A DNA stretch of 64,000 bases from Siminovitchia sediminis (GCF_042680885.1 NZ_JBHUEO010000008.1:1-64000); one strand, 5' to 3'; positions 6,907-16,731 are shown, counted from the first letter of the stretch. Notes: a model not told the origin generated them from the letters alone. A program made the numbers and translations.

Positions 6907-7845
6907 GTGAAAAATACCCGAATGCTTACGGAAGGGGCCTTAATGCTGGCTGTTTTTACCGTACTATTACTCCTTACAGTTTATGTACCCATGGCAATGC
7001 TGGCTACACAGTTTTTCTTAATTCTTCCCTTCCTGCTGTACAGCTCTAAATATCCTATAAAAAACTCTATCGTTTTAATCGTTGGAGCTATTTTTATGTC
7101 GATGATCATTGGGACGATTCTATCGGTGCCTATTGCCATTTTGTATGGAACCACAGGTACAATGATGGGATATTGCATTCGGTCGGGGAAAAGTAAAGTA
7201 GTTGCTTACATAGCTTCCAGCCTCGTATTTCTGGCCAATGTGGTTTTGTTTTATATTGTGGCGGCTCAATTATTCAGCATGAACTTTTTGGATGAATTGG
7301 CAAAAATCTTCTCCGCTTCGGCGGAGCAATATTCCGGAATTATGCGGTCACTGGGACAAACACCTGATCCGAACATGGAACAGCAGCTTCAAGATATGAT
7401 CGGAATGATGAAGACACTGGCTCCGAGCCTTTTATTGGGCGGTGCATTTGTTTCTGTTATATTGTTTATGGTCATTAATTTTCCCATTATTAAAAGGTTT
7501 GGTGTAGAAGTACCGGCATTTCCACCGTTTCGGACTATCACCTTTCCAAAAAGCATCTTGTGGTACTATTTAATTACGTTAATCGTTTCGCTTTTTATTC
7601 AAATGGAGGAAGGAACGTTCTTATACATGGCGATCGTAAATGCTGCGTATATATTACAAATTCTACTTTTCATTCAGGGGCTTGCTTTTATCTATTACTA
7701 CAGCCATAAAAAAAGCTGGTCAAAAGCAATACCTATTACAGCCACGGTCATGACACTTTTATTGCCATTGTTTTTTTCACTTGTCCGGTTATTGGGTATA
7801 ATCGATATAGGTTTTGATTTAAGAAAGCGATTGGCAAATAAATGA
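6907..7845 (+). CDS. yybS: DUF2232 membrane protein YybS
   Basis: A 312-residue integral membrane protein with about eight hydrophobic segments (for example 11-31, 35-55, 60-80, 98-120, 178-200, 226-246, 253-275, 282-302). It matches YybS, a DUF2232 protein encoded directly upstream of gdpP across Bacillus. Function unknown; the multi-helix topology resembles ECF substrate-binding components, which is only a resemblance. The start is GTG 6907 after GAGGTGA. Conserved coupling with gdpP suggests an envelope-related role. Confidence 0.9.
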   Translation: MKNTRMLTEGALMLAVFTVLLLLTVYVPMAMLATQFFLILPFLLYSSKYPIKNSIVLIVGAIFMSMIIGTILSVPIAILYGTTGTMMGYCIRSGKSKVVAYIASSLVFLANVVLFYIVAAQLFSMNFLDELAKIFSASAEQYSGIMRSLGQTPDPNMEQQLQDMIGMMKTLAPSLLLGGAFVSVILFMVINFPIIKRFGVEVPAFPPFRTITFPKSILWYYLITLIVSLFIQMEEGTFLYMAIVNAAYILQILLFIQGLAFIYYYSHKKSWSKAIPITATVMTLLLPLFFSLVRLLGIIDIGFDLRKRLANK

Positions 7846-7880
7846 TGAAAGTTTAAATTTGTGTAAAGGGAGCTGAAAGG

Positions 7881-9854
7881 ATGCCGCCGTATATAAATAG
7901 ACTGAAGAGCCTTCCTCCTTTTTTCGGAATTGTGGCTTTGAGCGCCATTCTTCTTGTGTTCATCAGTTTTCGATACTGGTGGGCGGGAGCGATAGGAGCT
8001 CTCTTGCTCTTGGTTTTTTTGGGGCTGTTCTTTAAAGCTCAAAGGGACCGAATACAGGAGATCGAAGACTATATTTCAACGCTTTCTCACCGGGTTAAAA
8101 AGGTTGGAGAGGAAGCCCTGTTGGAAATGCCGATTGGGGTCATGCTGGTGAATGATGACCATATGATTGAGTGGGCAAATCCTTTCATTGTTTCTCGCCT
8201 TAATGAAAATACACTGATTGGCCGGTCTTTATTTGATATATCAGAAGCGCTTGTTCCTGCGATCCAGCAGGAGCGGGATAGCGAATTGGTTACATTAAAT
8301 GAACGGAAGTACCGGGTGGAAATTAAAAGCGAAGAGCGTTTGTTGTATTTTTTTGACGTTACGGATGAAATGGAAATCATGCGGCGTTACCAGGATAACC
8401 GCCAAGTCATTGCCACGATCTTAATTGACAACTATGATGACGCCACTCAAGGGATGAATGATCAGATAAAAAGTGAGCTGAACAGTACGGTTACGGCGCT
8501 GTTGAATAAATGGGCGCTCGATCATGGCATCTTCTTGAAAAGAGTTTCATCTGACCGGTTTATTGCACTGTTAAACGAAAAAATATTAAGTGATCTGGAA
8601 GAGGATAAGTTTTCTATTTTGGATGAGGTGAGAGAGACCACTTCCAAACAGAATCTTCCGCTTACTTTAAGTATCGGTGTGGGGCTTGGAGTTTCAGAAT
8701 TTCCTGAACTGGGAGCCCTCTCACAGTCTAGCCTGGATTTGGCATTGGGACGCGGCGGGGACCAGGTGGCGATGAAGCTGCCAAATGGAAAAATGAAATT
8801 TTATGGCGGGAAAACCAATCCAATGGAAAAAAGAACCCGGGTCCGTGCCCGTGTCATTTCCCATGCATTGAAAGATCTGATTGTGGGAAGCGACAAGGTC
8901 ATTGTCATGGGACACAAGTTTCCTGACCTGGATGCCATTGGTTCAGCTATTGGAATCCGAAAAGCTGCTGAAATGAACGATGTAGAAGGGTATATCGTTA
9001 TTGATTTCAATGAAATCGACAATAGCGTCAAACGGCTTATGAACGAATTGAAGAAGGAACCCGATCTGTACGCCAGATTCATCTCTCCGGAAGGTGCAAT
9101 GGAAATTGTCACAGAGGATACCCTGCTGGTTGTTGTAGATACTCATAAACCTTCTTTAGTCATTGATGAAAAACTATTAAATAAAACAGATCGCGTGGTC
9201 GTGATTGACCATCATCGCAGAAGTGAAGATTTTATTAACAAACCGCTTTTGGTTTATATGGAACCGTACGCTTCATCTACTTCTGAATTGGTAACTGAAT
9301 TGCTTGAATATCAGCCTAAGGGCAAGAAACTCAATATACTTGAAGCAACTGCACTTTTATCCGGAATAATCGTAGATACAAAGAGCTTTACATTGCGGAC
9401 GGGATCACGGACATTTGATGCCGCCTCTTATTTAAGGGCCCGTGGTGCGGACACCATACTTGTCCAAAGCTTTATGAAAGAGGATATTGGTTCTTATGTA
9501 AAAAGGGCCAAGCTGATTGAAACGATGGAGTTTTATGGAAATGGCGCAGCTATTGCTACCGGTGACGAAGATGTAATCTATCATTCGGTCATGATTGCCC
9601 AGGCGGCAGATACGCTTTTGACAATGGACGGCGTTTCAGCATCCTTTGTTGTTTCTAAACGGGCGGAAGACGTCGTAGGAATCAGTGCCCGGTCACTTGG
9701 CAAAATCAATGTACAAATCATTATGGAACAGCTCGGGGGCGGCGGCCACTTAACGAATGCAGCAACCCAGTTAAAGGATGTGACCGTAGTGGAGGCAGAG
9801 CTACAGCTGCGGCAAGTGCTGGATGAATACTTTGAAGGAGGTCAATCATCGTGA
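7881..9854 (+). CDS. gdpP: Cyclic-di-AMP phosphodiesterase GdpP
   Basis: A membrane-bound enzyme of 657 residues that hydrolyses c-di-AMP to pApA and so tunes cell-wall, potassium and antibiotic responses. Two membrane helices lie at about residues 12-29 and 32-52, then a PAS-like domain (about 75-150), a degenerate GGDEF domain (about 170-300) that lacks the GGDEF signature, and the DHH/DHHA1 phosphodiesterase from about 335. The metal-binding DHH is Asp443-His444-His445 in VVVIDHHRRSE, with GHKFPDLDAIGS upstream and the closing LGGGGHLTNAA near residue 620. The stop overlaps the rplI start by four bases, as in the conserved gdpP-rplI-dnaB arrangement. Confidence 0.95.
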   Translation: MPPYINRLKSLPPFFGIVALSAILLVFISFRYWWAGAIGALLLLVFLGLFFKAQRDRIQEIEDYISTLSHRVKKVGEEALLEMPIGVMLVNDDHMIEWANPFIVSRLNENTLIGRSLFDISEALVPAIQQERDSELVTLNERKYRVEIKSEERLLYFFDVTDEMEIMRRYQDNRQVIATILIDNYDDATQGMNDQIKSELNSTVTALLNKWALDHGIFLKRVSSDRFIALLNEKILSDLEEDKFSILDEVRETTSKQNLPLTLSIGVGLGVSEFPELGALSQSSLDLALGRGGDQVAMKLPNGKMKFYGGKTNPMEKRTRVRARVISHALKDLIVGSDKVIVMGHKFPDLDAIGSAIGIRKAAEMNDVEGYIVIDFNEIDNSVKRLMNELKKEPDLYARFISPEGAMEIVTEDTLLVVVDTHKPSLVIDEKLLNKTDRVVVIDHHRRSEDFINKPLLVYMEPYASSTSELVTELLEYQPKGKKLNILEATALLSGIIVDTKSFTLRTGSRTFDAASYLRARGADTILVQSFMKEDIGSYVKRAKLIETMEFYGNGAAIATGDEDVIYHSVMIAQAADTLLTMDGVSASFVVSKRAEDVVGISARSLGKINVQIIMEQLGGGGHLTNAATQLKDVTVVEAELQLRQVLDEYFEGGQSS

Positions 9855-10300
9855 AGGTGATTTTTTTGAAAGATGTAAAAGGAAGAGGAAAAAAAGGGGA
9901 AGTCAAAGATGTGGCTGTTGGATATGCCCAAAACTTTCTTTTTAAACAAGGTTTGGCGGTAGAGGCGACACCCGGGAACCTGGCTAACTTGAAAAATCAG
10001 CAAAAGAAAGAGAAAAAGCTCGAAGAACAAGCCCTTCAAGAGGCAAAAAATTTAAAAGAAAAAATGGAAAAACTGACGGTAGAAATTAAAGCGAAATCCG
10101 GAGAAGGCGGCAGGTTATTTGGTTCCATCACGAATAAGCAAGTGGCGGATGAGTTGAAAAAGAAACATGATATTAAAATAGATCGCCGGAAAATTGAAAT
10201 GGATCAGCCGATCCGTTCACTTGGTGTGACAAAGGTGCCCGTCAAGCTTCACTCCGAAGTATCCGCTACCCTCCATGTTCATGTAGTAGAACAAAAATAA
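9851..10300 (+). CDS. rplI: 50S ribosomal protein L9
   Basis: Ribosomal protein bL9, 149 residues, with N-terminal VIFLKDVKGRGKKGEVKDV binding 23S rRNA, a long charged connecting helix (about 42-76) and the C-terminal domain starting near SGEGGRLFGSITNKQVAD. It starts at GTG 9851, inside the gdpP stop (GTGA overlap), behind GAAGGAGGTC, so the two are translationally coupled. Confidence 0.97.
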   Translation: MKVIFLKDVKGRGKKGEVKDVAVGYAQNFLFKQGLAVEATPGNLANLKNQQKKEKKLEEQALQEAKNLKEKMEKLTVEIKAKSGEGGRLFGSITNKQVADELKKKHDIKIDRRKIEMDQPIRSLGVTKVPVKLHSEVSATLHVHVVEQK

Positions 10301-10347
10301 TATATTTCTATGGATCAATTCATGATAGAATAGAATAAATGATAACC

Positions 10348-10379
10348 ATGTGATCTGGTCTAGGCCGGTCACATTTTTT
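10348..10379 (+). terminator. Terminator between rplI and dnaB
   Basis: ATGTGA plus CTGG (10348-10358 with one bulged T) pairs with CCGG plus TCACAT (10365-10374), followed by five T at 10375-10379. It lies just before the helicase ribosome binding site and might be leaky, since this operon is usually continuous. Confidence 0.6.
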
Positions 10380-10414
10380 ATGTGTTGGCTATACGAATGG
10401 GGGTGACCTGTACA

Positions 10415-11779
10415 TTGAATGAGTTGATGGTGGACCGGACACCGCCGCAAAATATTGAAGCGGAACAAGCGGTGCTTGGGGCTATTTTTCTTGATCCTGC
10501 CGCTCTTATCCTCGCCTCTGAAATTTTATTGCCCGAAGATTTTTACCGCAGTGCCCATCAGAAGATATTTGAGGTCATGCTTCATTTGAGTGAAACGGGA
10601 GAGGCCATTGATTTGGTCACCGTCACAGAACAGCTGGCTGCCGCTAAGCAGCTGGAGGATGTGGGCGGTGTATCCTACTTAAGTGAACTTTCGGTATCCG
10701 TACCGACTGCGGCTAATGTCGGCTACTATGCGAAAATCGTCGAAGAAAAGGCATTGCTCCGCAAGCTGATCCGAACAGCTACAGATATCGCGACAGAAGG
10801 GTATGCGCGTGAAGGCGAAGTGGAGTCACTTCTGGATGAAGCTGAAAAAAGCATCATGGAAGTGGCCCAGCGGAAAAATACAGGTGCCTTTCAAAATATA
10901 AAAGATATTCTGGTTCGTACGTATGACAATATCGAGATGCTTCACAACCATAAAGGTGAAGTGACAGGGATCCCGACTGGATTTTCAGAGCTGGACCGAA
11001 TGACCGCTGGTTTTCAACGGAATGATCTGATCATCGTTGCAGCCCGGCCATCCGTGGGTAAAACTGCTTTTGCTCTGAATATTGCCCAGAATGTGGGAAC
11101 GAAAACAGAAGAAAACGTAGCGATTTTCAGTTTGGAAATGGGAGCAGAGCAGCTGGTTATGAGGATGCTCTGCGCTGAAGGTAATATCGATTCCCAAAAT
11201 CTACGGACGGGAGCCCTGACAGATGAAGATTGGCGGAAACTTACCATGGCCATGGGAAGTCTATCAAATTCAGGCATTTATATCGATGATACACCGGGAA
11301 TCCGAGTCAGTGAAATCCGCTCGAAATGCCGACGTTTAAAACAGGAGAGCGGACTGGGAATGATCTTGATTGATTACTTGCAGCTTATCCAGGGGAGCGG
11401 CAGCTCCAAGGAAAACCGCCAGCAGGAAGTTTCCGAAATCTCCCGTTCCCTTAAGGCGCTTGCGCGTGAACTGGAAGTTCCGGTTATCGCCTTATCCCAG
11501 CTATCCAGGGGTGTCGAGCAGCGGCAGGATAAAAGGCCAATGATGTCAGATATCCGTGAATCCGGGTCCATTGAACAGGATGCAGATATTGTGGCTTTCC
11601 TGTACCGTGATGACTACTATGACAAAGAAACAGAAAACAAAAATATCATTGAAATTATTATTGCCAAGCAGAGGAACGGCCCAACAGGCACAGTGCAGCT
11701 TGCTTTTGTAAAAGAATATAATAAATTCGTTAATCTTGAGCGAAGATTTGACGAAGCGGATGCTCCGCCAGGGGCATAA
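10415..11779 (+). CDS. dnaB: Replicative DNA helicase (DnaB type; DnaC in B. subtilis)
   Basis: The hexameric helicase that unwinds DNA ahead of the replisome, 454 residues. The N-terminal domain begins DRTPPQNIEAEQAVLGAIF; the RecA-like domain has Walker A ARPSVGKTAFALN (about 210-222), Walker B MILIDYLQLI (about 313-322) and the arginine-finger region FLYRDDYYDKET. TTG 10415 is selected: GGGGGTG is about nine bases upstream, and from here the length and N-terminus match B. subtilis DnaC exactly; ATG 10427 is the alternative. B. subtilis calls this gene dnaC. Confidence 0.95.
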   Translation: MNELMVDRTPPQNIEAEQAVLGAIFLDPAALILASEILLPEDFYRSAHQKIFEVMLHLSETGEAIDLVTVTEQLAAAKQLEDVGGVSYLSELSVSVPTAANVGYYAKIVEEKALLRKLIRTATDIATEGYAREGEVESLLDEAEKSIMEVAQRKNTGAFQNIKDILVRTYDNIEMLHNHKGEVTGIPTGFSELDRMTAGFQRNDLIIVAARPSVGKTAFALNIAQNVGTKTEENVAIFSLEMGAEQLVMRMLCAEGNIDSQNLRTGALTDEDWRKLTMAMGSLSNSGIYIDDTPGIRVSEIRSKCRRLKQESGLGMILIDYLQLIQGSGSSKENRQQEVSEISRSLKALARELEVPVIALSQLSRGVEQRQDKRPMMSDIRESGSIEQDADIVAFLYRDDYYDKETENKNIIEIIIAKQRNGPTGTVQLAFVKEYNKFVNLERRFDEADAPPGA

Positions 11780-11788
11780 GTCTAAAAG

Positions 11789-11818
11789 CACCTCCTACTT
11801 TAGAGGTGTTTTTTTTTC
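11789..11818 (+). terminator. Helicase gene terminator
   Basis: Stem CACCTC (11789-11794) with GAGGTG (11803-11808), then ten T. Confidence 0.85.
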
Positions 11819-11875
11819 TGCCTAAAACAACAAAGATCTTCCCTCGTATAGATCCATATGAGGGAGGATACCGAT

Positions 11876-12968
11876 TTGAAAAAAGTTTTATGGATGATTG
11901 CAGGAAATTCTTTTATGGCTGTGTGGGCATTGGTAGTTGGTATTTGGTATATATACGATACATTCAAGAGGGATGATCCAGAATTTGTCTTGGGGCTGAT
12001 CAATGACCGGAAAAAAGATAAAAATATGGCGCTGACAACACAAATTAATGGGAAACGGATCACAGATGTCATTGGCGACTCTCCGCTTCCGTTAGCCAGT
12101 ACCATGAAAATCATTGTTGCCATTGAATGCGCACAGCAGGCAGCCGCAGGAACAATCCATCCGGATCAACAAGTGAGTTTTGAAAGAGTTGGAGAAATAT
12201 TATGTACCACAAACGGATGGGGAGCGCATGAGGCATGGATAGATTCCTTAGAAGACAAAGAACAGGTATCTGTCAGTGAAATTGCCAATGGCATGATGAC
12301 TTTAGTTCAAATGCAAATACAGATTATCTGATCAAACGTCTTGGCTTGGACAATGTAAAGCAAGTTTTAGCCGAAACAGGCATGAACCGATATATCCTAT
12401 TGGCGGCGGAATGCTCGTATCTTTTTATTTGATGGAGGAACAACATCTGTCAAAGGAAGAAGCATGGGAGAATATGACCCTCGGAGAGTATCGGCAAAAA
12501 GCAATAGAAATATTTGAAACATGGGATGAAATGCCCTTGGCATCTAATCAAAAGCAGACGGCGGCAGATACTTTGGATGTGAAGTTCCAAAGAATATGGT
12601 CAGATCGTCTGCCAAGAGGAACTGCGCAAGATTATGTTTCACTATTGGAAAAGCTGAATAGAAAGGAATTTTTTTCAAAAGAAATTTATACTTACTTGGA
12701 TCCGATTCTGGAACAGTCGATGTATAACCCCAAAAATCAAGAGTGGCTCTATCATGGAGGACAAAAAGGCGGATCAACCGCATTGGTCTTAACACTGGCC
12801 ATGTATGTACAAGATAAGGAAGGCAATCAAACGGAAATTGCTTTTTTCTCAAATGATCTGAACAGATTTGAACACATGCTGCCGACAAGGAAAATCAATA
12901 GTTTTCAACTTAAAATATTAACCGATCCCACTTTTCGTTCTAGAATTGAAAAGGAATGGGGATTATAG
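11876..12968 (+). pseudogene. Frameshifted serine hydrolase (beta-lactamase-like)
   Basis: A membrane-anchored serine hydrolase of the class A beta-lactamase/PBP-like fold in three reading frames. Segment 1 (TTG 11876 to about 12306) has a membrane helix (about residues 8-28) and the nucleophile motif LASTMKIIVAIE (S-x-x-K). Segment 2 (about 12307-12385) continues in another frame with SNANTDYLIKRLGL, carrying the S-x-N motif. Segment 3 (about 12386-12968) resumes as PIGGGMLVSFYLMEEQ and runs to the end with HGGQKGGST, a K-T-G-like motif. Each junction is compatible with a one-base loss. Both catalytic regions are intact if frames are joined, so either recent pseudogenization or two sequencing errors explains it. 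Confidence 0.82.
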
Positions 12969-13026
12969 AAATCCTGTTAATTTACCAAGTTTTTAGGTTA
13001 TAATATAAAGGGAACAAGATAACGCT

Positions 13027-13071
13027 AAAAGCGAACGAATTTATTTTGTAAGGGCTTTAATGTTCGCTTTT
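13027..13071. promoter_or_regulatory. Paired inverted PurBoxes (PurR operator)
   Basis: AAAAGCGAACGAA at 13027-13039 and, inverted, AATGTTCGCTTTT at 13059-13071. Both keep the CGAAC core of the Bacillus PurBox, are oppositely oriented and sit immediately before the purA -35 element. This is the geometry of PurR-repressed, PRPP-induced purine genes. The same bases could form a hairpin, but the placement favours an operator. Confidence 0.75.
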
Positions 13072-13073
13072 TC

Positions 13074-13102
13074 TTGACGCGTGATGATTGCGCTGATAGA
13101 AT
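13074..13102 (+). promoter_or_regulatory. purA promoter
   Basis: TTGACG at 13074-13079 and TAGAAT at 13097-13102, spacer 17 bases, ending about 56 bases before the purA start. Confidence 0.8.
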
Positions 13103-13158
13103 AGATATGTTTGTTCTATAATAGGGTTCCTTTAGGGACTTGCGGAGGTGCTTTTTGC

Positions 13159-14445
13159 ATGTCATCAGTAGTAGTAGTCGGTACGCAATGGGGAGACGAA
13201 GGAAAAGGGAAAATCACTGATTTTCTATCTGAAAACGCAGAAGTGATTGCTCGGTACCAAGGGGGCAACAATGCCGGTCATACCATTCAATTTAATCAGG
13301 TTACATATAAACTGCATTTGATTCCTTCCGGAATTTTTTATAAAGATAAAACGAGTGTAATCGGAAACGGGATGGTTGTAGATCCCAAGGCACTTGTTCA
13401 AGAACTTGAGTATTTACACGGACACAACATTTCAACAGATAACTTGCGGATCAGCAACAGAGCCCATGTGATCCTGCCTTACCATCTGAAAATTGATGAG
13501 GTCGAAGAAGAGCGGAAAGGCGCCAACAAGATCGGTACAACGAAAAAAGGGATTGGCCCTGCATATATGGATAAAGCAGCCCGTATCGGTATCCGGATTG
13601 CCGATTTATTGGACCGTGAAGTGTTCGAGGAAAAACTGACACGCAATCTTCAGGAGAAGAACCGGCTGCTTGAGCGTTTTTATGAGACAGAAGGCTTCGA
13701 GCTGGAAGATATTTTGGAAGAGTATTATGAATACGGCCAGCAGTTTAAGGAATATGTGTGTGATACATCGGTTGTCTTGAACGATGCATTGGATGAAGGG
13801 AAACGGGTTTTATTTGAGGGAGCGCAAGGCGTAATGCTCGACATCGACCAGGGAACCTATCCCTTTGTCACTTCTTCCAATCCGGTTGCCGGGGGAGTCA
13901 CGATCGGGTCCGGTGTAGGACCGACGAAAATTGACCATGTTGTGGGTGTATGTAAAGCATATACATCCCGTGTGGGAGATGGTCCATTCCCAACTGAATT
14001 GAACGATGAGATTGGTGACCAAATCCGTGAAGTCGGCCGTGAATACGGAACAACAACAGGCCGTCCGCGCCGTGTCGGCTGGTTTGACAGTGTGGTCGTG
14101 CGTCACGCCCGCAGGGTCAGCGGACTGACGGATCTATCATTGAACTCCATTGATGTCTTGACAGGCCTGGAAACTGTAAAAATTTGTACAGCGTACGATT
14201 ATAAAGGAACGTTAATCAAGGAATATCCAGCTAATTTGAATATTCTAAAGGATTGTAAGCCTGTATATGAAGAGCTTCCAGGCTGGACGGAAGACATCAC
14301 CGGATGCAAAACATTGGATGAATTGCCTGCCAATGCGCGTCATTACCTGGAGCGTGTATCGCAATTGACAGGCGTGCCGATCTCTATTTTCTCAGTTGGT
14401 CCTGACCGTTCACAGACGAATGTTGTTCGGAGTGTGTGGAGATAA
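13159..14445 (+). CDS. purA: Adenylosuccinate synthase
   Basis: Converts IMP and aspartate to adenylosuccinate using GTP, the first committed step to AMP; 428 residues. The N-terminus SSVVVVGTQWGDEGKGKITD holds the GDEGKGK phosphate loop with the catalytic Asp, followed by NNAGHTI, KKGIGPAYMDKAAR (IMP binding) and GTTTGRPRRVGWFDSVV. ATG 13159 is chosen since GGAGGTG is eight bases upstream; the longer ORF start at 13111 overlaps the promoter region. Transcribed alone and probably PurR-controlled. Confidence 0.97.
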   Translation: MSSVVVVGTQWGDEGKGKITDFLSENAEVIARYQGGNNAGHTIQFNQVTYKLHLIPSGIFYKDKTSVIGNGMVVDPKALVQELEYLHGHNISTDNLRISNRAHVILPYHLKIDEVEEERKGANKIGTTKKGIGPAYMDKAARIGIRIADLLDREVFEEKLTRNLQEKNRLLERFYETEGFELEDILEEYYEYGQQFKEYVCDTSVVLNDALDEGKRVLFEGAQGVMLDIDQGTYPFVTSSNPVAGGVTIGSGVGPTKIDHVVGVCKAYTSRVGDGPFPTELNDEIGDQIREVGREYGTTTGRPRRVGWFDSVVVRHARRVSGLTDLSLNSIDVLTGLETVKICTAYDYKGTLIKEYPANLNILKDCKPVYEELPGWTEDITGCKTLDELPANARHYLERVSQLTGVPISIFSVGPDRSQTNVVRSVWR

Positions 14446-14499
14446 AACATTGATTGATTGCAGCTGAGAGGTAAAGAGCGGGAATACCCTTAAATAAAG

Positions 14500-14530
14500 G
14501 ACACAGAGTTTGCGGACTCTGTGTCTTTTT
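14500..14530 (+). terminator. purA terminator
   Basis: Perfect 10-bp stem GACACAGAGT (14500-14509) with ACTCTGTGTC (14516-14525), then five T. Confidence 0.9.
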
Positions 14531-14632
14531 GTTTGCAGAATACTGTTTTGAAAATTTCATTCCCGATCAGGAAGGCTTGTTGCTCGTTTGGTAACGTAAG
14601 TGGGTGAAACGTTCCCGATCAATAATCCTCAT

Positions 14633-14657
14633 AAAAAAAGCCAGCTATTAAAGCTGG
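14633..14657 (-). terminator. Terminator of the sulP-uspA pair
   Basis: On the minus strand CCAGCT (14657-14652) pairs with AGCTGG (14646-14641) and is followed by a run of T (A-run at 14633-14639 on the plus strand). Confidence 0.8.
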
Positions 14658-14668
14658 ACCTTCATTCT

Positions 14669-15085
14669 TTATTTAACAATTAAAACAGGGCAGTTGACTC
14701 GTTTCATGACTTTATGGCTCACACTGCCAAGAACCATCTCCTGTAACTTATTTAACCCACGGCTGCCGATGACAACCATGTCAAAATCTCCTTGATTAGC
14801 AAATTCTACAATCGCAGGACCGGGGTCTCCATGAAGAATATGAGTTTGATAGGATATCCCTTTGGCTTCCAGCAATTCCTCTGCAGGCCGGAGCCTCTTT
14901 CTTCGGATCATGGCCAAATCTTCTCTATTTTTAGTATGCAGCACTTCGCTTTTAGTTTTGGCAAAGTCGGCGACCAGTACAATATCCACGATTGAGCGGG
15001 TTAACAATGCCAATTTTATTGCTTCTTTTGCAGCTCTGAGGGAATGCTCTGAACCGTCGATCGCCAGTAACATTCGATTACTCAT
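14669..15085 (-). CDS. Universal stress protein (UspA family)
   Basis: A 138-residue UspA-fold protein. It begins RMLLAIDGSEHSLRAA and ends with the ATP-binding signature VVIGSRGLNKLQEMVLGSVSHKVM and CPVLIVK; the glycine/serine positions of the G-2x-G-9x-G(S) motif are kept, so ATP binding is likely. It lies 22 bases downstream of the SulP transporter gene on the same strand, so they form an operon. SulP-UspA pairs are found in many bacteria, where the UspA may sense energy or the transported ion; the specific role here is inferred. Confidence 0.9.
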   Translation of the reverse strand: MSNRMLLAIDGSEHSLRAAKEAIKLALLTRSIVDIVLVADFAKTKSEVLHTKNREDLAMIRRKRLRPAEELLEAKGISYQTHILHGDPGPAIVEFANQGDFDMVVIGSRGLNKLQEMVLGSVSHKVMKRVNCPVLIVK

Positions 15086-15107
15086 AAATAACCCCCTTGA
15101 ATATGTG

Positions 15108-16562
15108 CTAACTTACCAGCTTGGCGTCATTGTAAACAGCCAATCGGTCTACAATTTTCTTGCTGGAAGAATTCAATCCTGTAATATGAACTGTATTATG
15201 ATTTTCCCGCAATTTCAAGACGACTTTGTCTACTGCGCCCACGGCCGAATCATCCCAGATATGGGCGTTTGCAAAGTCAATGGTGATGGTCGAGTCTTTT
15301 AATGAGAAATCAAATGATTCTACGAAACTCTCAACGGAAGCAAAAAACAACTGTCCATGCACCTCAAAAGTCAAACGGTCTTGCTTAATGTTCTCTTTAA
15401 CCTTGATCTTGGAAATCTTCGAAACAAAGAAAATTGCACTTAAGACCACGCCGGCAATAACCCCTTTTGATAAGTCGTTTGTGGCCAGTACAATGGCGAC
15501 TGTAACCAGCATGACTGCTGCATCACTCTTGGGAGCTTTCACAATATACTTAAAGGAAGACCAATCAAATGTTCCGATGGATACCATAATCATAATTCCC
15601 GCAAGGACCGGCATGGGGATTTGGACGACAAGGTCCCCCAGAACGATAATGAGGAACATAAGGAAAACCCCTGCAACAAATGTGGACAATCTTCCGCGTC
15701 CGCCAGACTTCACGTTAATAACCGATTGGCCGATCATGGCACAGCCGGCCATACCGCCAAAAAAACCTGTTACGATATTGGCAATTCCCTGTCCTCTAGA
15801 TTCTTTGTTCTTATCGCTGTCCGTTCCTGTCATATCATCAACAATTGAAGAGGTTAATAAGGATTCCAGCAATCCGACAATCGCCAGAGCGAAGGAATAT
15901 GGGAATATAATGGCTAATGTTTCAAAATTAAACGGCACATCCGGGATAAAAAACTCCGGCAATGACCTTGTAATGTTACCTAAATCTCCGACTGTCCGCA
16001 TGTCCATATTGGCATAGATGGCTGCACTTGTTAAAAGCACGATGGCAATCAACGGTGCAGGTATGGCTTTCACAAACCTTGGAACAATGTACACAATAGC
16101 GAGGGTGAGCGCGACAAATAGATAAGTCGTATTGGATATTCCCAAAAAATGCGGCACTTGAGCCATAAAAATCAGGATGGCCAAGGAGTTAACAAAACCG
16201 ATCATTACTGCTCTAGGAATAAATTTCATCAGCTTGGCGATTTTAAAAATACCAAACAGCAGCTGAATGATTCCTGTTAAAACCGTTGCAGCCAATAAAT
16301 AATTTAACCCATGGTCTCTCACTAATGGCACCATCAGCAAGGCCATGGCGCCGGTTGCTGCTGAAATCATGGCCGGCCGGCCGCCGACAAAGGAAATAAT
16401 TACCGCAATACAAAAAGATGCATACAGGCCAACCATCGGGTCGACCCCGGCTATAATGGAAAATGCAATGGCTTCGGGAATGAGAGCAAGTGCAACAACG
16501 ATCCCTGCCAAAATATCTGCTCGGATATTTGAAAACCATTCTTTCTTTATTCTTTCGGTCAC
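15108..16562 (-). CDS. SulP family anion transporter with STAS domain
   Basis: A 484-residue SLC26/SulP secondary transporter. About ten to twelve hydrophobic segments fill residues 15-385, with the family signature LIPEAIAFSIIAGVDPMVGLYASF near the N-terminus and GGMAGCAMIGQSVINVKSGGRGRLS centrally (shown in pieces below 20 in the sequence). A STAS domain follows (about 390-484; DRLTFEVHGQLFFASVE). GTG at 16562 is selected because AAAGGAG stands about nine bases upstream; the longer ORF start lacks one. SulP members move sulfate, bicarbonate or dicarboxylates; sequence alone does not decide. Operon with uspA. Confidence 0.88.
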   Translation of the reverse strand: MTERIKKEWFSNIRADILAGIVVALALIPEAIAFSIIAGVDPMVGLYASFCIAVIISFVGGRPAMISAATGAMALLMVPLVRDHGLNYLLAATVLTGIIQLLFGIFKIAKLMKFIPRAVMIGFVNSLAILIFMAQVPHFLGISNTTYLFVALTLAIVYIVPRFVKAIPAPLIAIVLLTSAAIYANMDMRTVGDLGNITRSLPEFFIPDVPFNFETLAIIFPYSFALAIVGLLESLLTSSIVDDMTGTDSDKNKESRGQGIANIVTGFFGGMAGCAMIGQSVINVKSGGRGRLSTFVAGVFLMFLIIVLGDLVVQIPMPVLAGIMIMVSIGTFDWSSFKYIVKAPKSDAAVMLVTVAIVLATNDLSKGVIAGVVLSAIFFVSKISKIKVKENIKQDRLTFEVHGQLFFASVESFVESFDFSLKDSTITIDFANAHIWDDSAVGAVDKVVLKLRENHNTVHITGLNSSSKKIVDRLAVYNDAKLVS

Positions 16563-16731
16563 TCTATCTTTCTCCTTTTCTATATAGTAAAATAATTGAT
16601 TGGCATTAAGAAAAAACAACACAAGCTACAGTCTAACATCATTCGTCCCAAAAAGGAACCATTTAGGGAAGAAAAACCATTATTTTTTGTGGTAAGATAT
16701 AAAAAGCAAGAATGAAATGAGGAGAACGTAC

